A DNA stretch of 64,000 nucleotides from Clusia tigrina. Lineage: Eukaryota > Arthropoda > Insecta > Diptera > Clusiidae. The stretch spans positions 110,631,700 through 110,695,699 of the forward strand of contig OV050033.1 of the NCBI GenBank assembly GCA_920105625.2, read 5' to 3'. Shown here in pieces: positions 60,156 through 64,000 of this stretch. The stretch's first letter is position 1; each line of letters starts with the position of its first letter. The notes under the pieces are model-generated. The model was not told the origin of the DNA. It was given only the letters and a program-made list of their open reading frames with translations, and searched no databases. A program made the translations under genes and the position numbers.

Positions 60156-63134
60156 ATTGAAGCTATCGCCCAAAGCTATGTTACCCTTGAGTCCCAAATC
60201 AAACACTGATAAAACTTCAAATGACCCTAACTTCTATACGGTACGTCCTACACCTATCAAAATTTGCAACATACAAATGCTTGCAACTTTTTACTGGAGC
60301 GTCATAAAACCTTGAAATTTTGTAACAATAAAGTACTCGAGCCTCCTGTCAATTTAAGCTATCGCTCAATGCTATGCTACCCTTGAGTCCCAAATCAAAC
60401 ACTGATAAATCTTCAAATGGCCCTAACTTCTATACGGTACGTCCTACACCTATCAAAGTTTGCAACATACAAATGCTTGCAACTTTTTACTGGAGCGTCA
60501 TAAAACCATGAAATTTTGTAACAATAAAGGACTCGAGCCTCTTTCCAATTTAAGCTATCGCTCAAACCTATGCTACCCTTGAGTCCCAAATCAAACACTG
60601 ATAAATCTTCAAATGGCCCTAACTTCTATACGGTACGTCCCACATCTATCAAAGTTTGCAACATACAAATGCTTGTAACTTTTTACTGGAGCGTCATAAA
60701 ACCTTCAAATTTTGTAACAATAAAGTACTCGAGCCTCTTGTCAATTTCAGATATCGCTCAAAGCTATGCTACCCTTGAGTCCCAAATCAAACACTGACAA
60801 AACTTCAAATGGCCCTAACTTCTATACGGTGCATCCTATACCTATCAAAGTTTGCAACATACAAATGCTTGTAAGTTATTACTGGAGCGTCATAAAAAAT
60901 TGAAATTTTGTAACAAAAAAGTACTCGAGCCTCTTTTCAATTTAAGCTATTGCTCAAAGCTAAGCTACCCTTGAGTCCCAAATCAAACACTGATAAATCT
61001 TCAAATGGCCCTAACTTCTATACGGTACGTCCTACACCTATCAAAGTTTGCAACATGTAAATGCTTGCAACTTTTTACTGGAGCGCCATAAAACCTTGAA
61101 ATTTTGTAACAATAAAGTACTCGAGCCTCTTTTCAATTTAAGCTATCGCTCAAAGCTATGCTACCCTTGAGTTCCAAATCAAACACTGATAAATCTTCAA
61201 ATGGCGCTAACTTCTATACGGTACGTCCTACACCTATCAAAGTTTGCAACATACAAATGCTTGTAACTTTTTACTGGAGCGTCATAAAACCTTCAAATTT
61301 TGTAGCAATAAAGTACTCGAGCCTCTTGTCAATTTACGATATCGCTCAAAGCTATGCTACCCTTGAGTCCCAAATCAAACACTGACAAAACTTCAAATGG
61401 CCCTAACTTCTATACGGTGCATCCTATACCTATCAAAGTTTGCAACATACAAATGCTTGTAACTTTTTACTGGAGCGTCATAAAACCTTGAAATTTTGTA
61501 ACAAAAAAGTAGTCAAGCCTCTTGTCAATTTAAGCTATCGCTCAAAGCTATGCTACCCTTGAGTCCCAAATCAAACACTGATAAAACTTCAAATGGCCCT
61601 AACTTCTATACGGTACGTCATACACCTATCAAAGTTTGCAACATACAAACGCTTGCAACTTTTTACTGGAGCGTCATAAAACCTTGAAATTTTGTAACAA
61701 TAAAGTACTCGACCCTCTTGTCAATTTAAGCTATCGCTCAAAGCTATGCTACCCTTGAGTCCCAAATCAAACACTGATAACCCTTCAAATGGCCCTAACT
61801 TCTATACGGTACGTCCTACACCTATCAAAGTTTGCAACATACAAATGCTCGTAACTTTTTACTGGAGCGTCATAAAACCTTGAAATTTTGTAACAATAAA
61901 GTACTCGAGCCTCTTGTCAATTTAAGCTATCGCACAATGCTACCCTTGAGTCTCAAATCAAACACTGATAAAACTTCAAATAGCCCTAACTTCTATACGG
62001 TACGTCCTACACCTATCAAAGTTTGCAACATACAAATGCTTGTAACTTTTTACTGGAGCGTCATAAAACCTTGAAATTTTGTAACAATAAAGTACTCGAG
62101 CCTCTTGTCAATTTAAGCTATCGCACAATGCTACCCTTGAGTCTCAAATCAAACACTGATAAAACTTCAAATAGCCCTAACTTCTATACGGTACGTCCTA
62201 CACCTATCAAAGTTTGCAACATACAAATGCTTGTAACTTTTTACTGGAGCGTCATAAAACCTTGAAATTTTGTAACAATAAAGTACTCGAGCCTTTTTAC
62301 TGGAGCGTCATAAAACCTTGAATTTTGTAACAATAAAGTACTCGAGCCTCTTGTCAATTTTAGCTATCGCACAATGCTACCCTTGAGTCTCAAATCAAAC
62401 ACTGATAAAACTTCAAATAGCCCTAACTTCTATACGGTACGTCCTACACCTATCAAAGTTTGCAACATATAAATGCTTGTAACTTTTTACTGGAGCGTCA
62501 TAAAACCTTGAAATTTTGCAACAATAAAGTACTCGAGCCTCTTGTCAATTTAAGCTCTCGCTTAAAGCTATGCTACCCTTGAGTCCCAAATCAAACACTG
62601 ATAAAACTTCAAATGGCCCTAACTTCTATATGGTACGTCCTATACCTATCAAAGTTTGCAACATACAAATGCTTGTAACTCTTTAATGGAGCGTCATAAA
62701 ACCTTGAAATTTTGTAACAATAAAGTACACGAGCCTCTTGTGAATTTAAGCTATCGCTCAAAGCTATGCTACCCTTGAGTCCCATATCAAACACTGATAA
62801 AACTTCAAATGCCCCTAACTTCTATACGGTACGGCCTACACCTATCAAAGTTTGCAACATACAAATGCTTGTAACTGTTTACTGGAGCGTCATAAAACCT
62901 TGGAATTTTGTAACAATAAAGTACTCGAGCCTCTTGTCAATTTATGTTATAGCTCAAAGCTGTGCTACCTTGAGTCCTAAATCAAACACTGATAAAACTT
63001 CAAATGGCCCTAACTTCTATATGGTACGTCCTACACCTATCAAAGTTTGCAATATACAAGTGCTTGCAACTTTTTACTGGAGCGTCATAAAACCTTGAAA
63101 TTTTGTAACAATAAAGTACTCGAGCCTCTTGTCA
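60156..63134 (+). repeat. HOR of 2,785 bp, copy 2, with one extra 195-bp monomer
   Basis: I counted about seven changes from copy 1 over the shared part: cccacatc near 60641, cactgacaaaac near 60798, ccttttcaattt near 60941, agctaagc near 60960, gtagtcaag near 61510, accctt near 62134 (copy 1 accatt), and a lost base at ccttgaattttg near 62320. At its end it carries an extra 195-bp-type monomer (ttatgttatagc, near 62940) with atggtacg and tacaagtgcttgc before the next attgaagc. The distance to the next start is therefore 2,979 bp. Confidence 0.92.
62286..62340 (+). repeat. 55-bp truncated monomer (19 of 19)
   Basis: Same junction as the others but one base shorter (ccttgaattttgtaac instead of ccttgaaattttgtaac). 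That base loss also accounts for the 2,784-bp spacing of markers downstream of it. Confidence 0.94.
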
Positions 63135-64000
63135 ATTGAAGCTATCGCCCAAAGCTATGTTACCCTTGAGTCCCAAATCAAACACTGATAAAACTTCAAA
63201 TGACCCTAACTTCTATAAGGTACGTCCTACACCTATCAAAGTTTGCAACATACAAATGCTTGCAACTTTTTACTGGAGCGTTATAAAACCTTGAAATTTT
63301 GTAACAATAAAGTACTCGAGCCTCCTGTCAATTTAAGCTATCGCTCAATGCTATGCTACCCTTGAGTCCCAAATCAAACACTGATAAATCTTCAAATGGC
63401 GCTAACTTCTATACGGTACGTCCTACACCTATCAAAGTTTGCAACATACAAATGCTTGTAACTTTTTACTGGAGCGTCATAAAACCTTGAAATTTTGTAA
63501 CAATAAAGTACTCGAGCCTCTTTCCAATTTAAGCTATCGCTCAAAGCTATGCTACCCTTGAGTCCAAAATCAAACACTGATAAATCTTCAAATGGCCCTA
63601 CCTTCTATACGGTACGTCCTACACCTATCAAAGTTTGCAAAATACAAATGCTTGTAACTTTTTACTGGAGCGTCATAAAACCTTCAAATTTTGTAACAAT
63701 AAAGTACTCGAGCCTCTTGTCAATTTAAGATATCGCTCAAAGCTATGCTACCCTTGAGTCCCAAATCAAACACTGACAAAACTTCAAATGGCCCTAACTT
63801 CTATACGGTGCATCCTATACCTATCAAAGTTTGCAACATACAAATGCTTGTAACTTTTTACTGGAGCGTCATAAAACCGTGAAATTTTGTAACAATAAAG
63901 TACTCGAGCCTCTTGTCAATTTAAGCTATCGCTCAAAGCTATGCTACCCTTGAGTTCCAAATCAAACACTGATAAATCTTCAAATGGCCCTAACTTCTAT
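63135..64000 (+). repeat. HOR of 2,785 bp, partial copy 3
   Basis: It starts with attgaagctatcgccc and follows the order of copies 1 and 2 to the window edge, but is more diverged: ctataaggtacg near 63215, gcgttataaaacc near 63278, ggcgctaac near 63399, gtccaaaatc near 63562, gcaaaatac near 63637, and ccgtgaaatt near 63877. The aaaggactcgag and caaaaaagtactc changes of copies 1 and 2 are missing here. Confidence 0.85.

Larger units (their letters stand above)
1..64000 (+). repeat. Satellite DNA array, ~196-bp monomer, head-to-tail
   Basis: The motif tcaaacactgataaaacttc, or a close variant, recurs about every 196 bp (for example at 1, 196, 392 and 588) from the first base to the last without a break or strand switch. 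About 325-330 monomers fit. Most differ from the consensus at a few positions, and recurrent variants are shared between distant monomers, which shows concerted evolution. No transposon, microsatellite tract or unique insert interrupts the array. Such arrays are typical of centromeric, pericentromeric or subtelomeric heterochromatin in eukaryotes; which of these applies cannot be decided from this window. The family is not one I recognise. The strand given is arbitrary and set by the consensus orientation used here. Confidence 0.98.

Noticed and set aside
1..64000. CRISPR array
   Set aside because: The repeat unit is the full ~196-bp monomer with no short direct repeats separated by unique spacers.
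1..64000. Transposon, LTR or retroelement origin
   Set aside because: No terminal repeats, target-site duplications, or reverse transcriptase or transposase reading frames are seen. The open frames contain no recognisable enzyme motifs.
1..64000. CENP-B box
   Set aside because: No match to the TTCG-NNNN-A-NN-CGGG core was found in the consensus. The one local TTCG (near 38,818, cttcgaatggcccaaac) lacks the required A and CGGG.
1..64000. 5S rDNA or tRNA-derived repeat
   Set aside because: No A-box/B-box pair (TGGC...; GGTTCGA) or cloverleaf could be found in the consensus, and the length and composition do not match 5S genes.
1..64000. Telomeric repeats or a subtelomere boundary
   Set aside because: No run of short telomere-like repeats occurs anywhere in the window.

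Overview
The whole 64 kb window is one uninterrupted block of eukaryotic satellite DNA. It holds roughly 325-330 head-to-tail copies of a monomer of about 196 bp, all in the same orientation. I found no protein-coding gene, tRNA, rRNA, transposon, CRISPR array or unique sequence. The consensus monomer (73 G+C in 196 bases, about 37%) carries an overlapping ScaI/XhoI palindrome (agtactcgag), an AATAAA hexamer, five CpG sites and a strong C-over-G bias (47 C to 26 G) on this strand. The source is a eukaryote with large homogenised arrays, such as a centromeric, pericentromeric or other heterochromatic block. I do not recognise the satellite family and cannot name the organism.

The information in the window lies in how monomer variants are arranged. 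Recurrent subtypes are: a 195-bp monomer (ttatgttatagctc, one base short); a 191-bp monomer (gctatcgcacaatgctac); a monomer with a perfect hairpin (tttaagc-tctc-gcttaaa); a ccaattgtc monomer; a gcgtcttg monomer; a ggtgcatcc monomer paired with gatatc; a cgatcctc monomer; and a 56-bp truncated monomer with one fixed junction, found 19 times. These recur in fixed orders and form higher-order repeats (HORs).

Layout: 1-2.3 kb, lead-in monomers. 2.3-6.28 kb, two copies of a 1,992-bp HOR. 6.98-8.64 kb, two almost identical copies of an 834-bp HOR. 8.64-12.3 kb, a mosaic with internal offsets of 1,034 and 1,816 bp. 12.3-17.45 kb, the most heterogeneous stretch. 17.45-18.04 kb, three apparently identical single monomers. 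18.04-23.8 kb, a HOR with drifting period (1,954, about 2,150 and 2,347 bp). 25.7-28.9 kb, two 1,615-bp HOR copies. 29.9-33.1 kb, two 1,617-bp copies. 34.3-38.5 kb, a 4.26-kb duplicate of 26.05-30.3 kb (offset 8,229). 38.5-38.85 kb, a recombination junction. 38.85-40.7 kb, a 2,211-bp tandem copy. 40.7-43.1 kb, a duplicate of 31.9-34.3 kb (offset 8,823). 42-57.4 kb, a single anchored HOR whose successive copies measure 2,795, 2,794, 1,958, 2,402, 2,153 and 2,154 bp. 57.4-63.1 kb, two copies of a 2,785-bp HOR, the second carrying one extra 195-bp monomer, then a diverged third copy to the window end.

No genes work together here. The sequence records satellite turnover by unequal crossing-over and segmental duplication. 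The many short open frames are by-products of the repeat: 195 bp is divisible by 3 and 196 bp is not. All identities and boundaries were read by eye. HOR boundaries are good to roughly 10-60 bp unless stated. Copy numbers also depend on the assembly being right.
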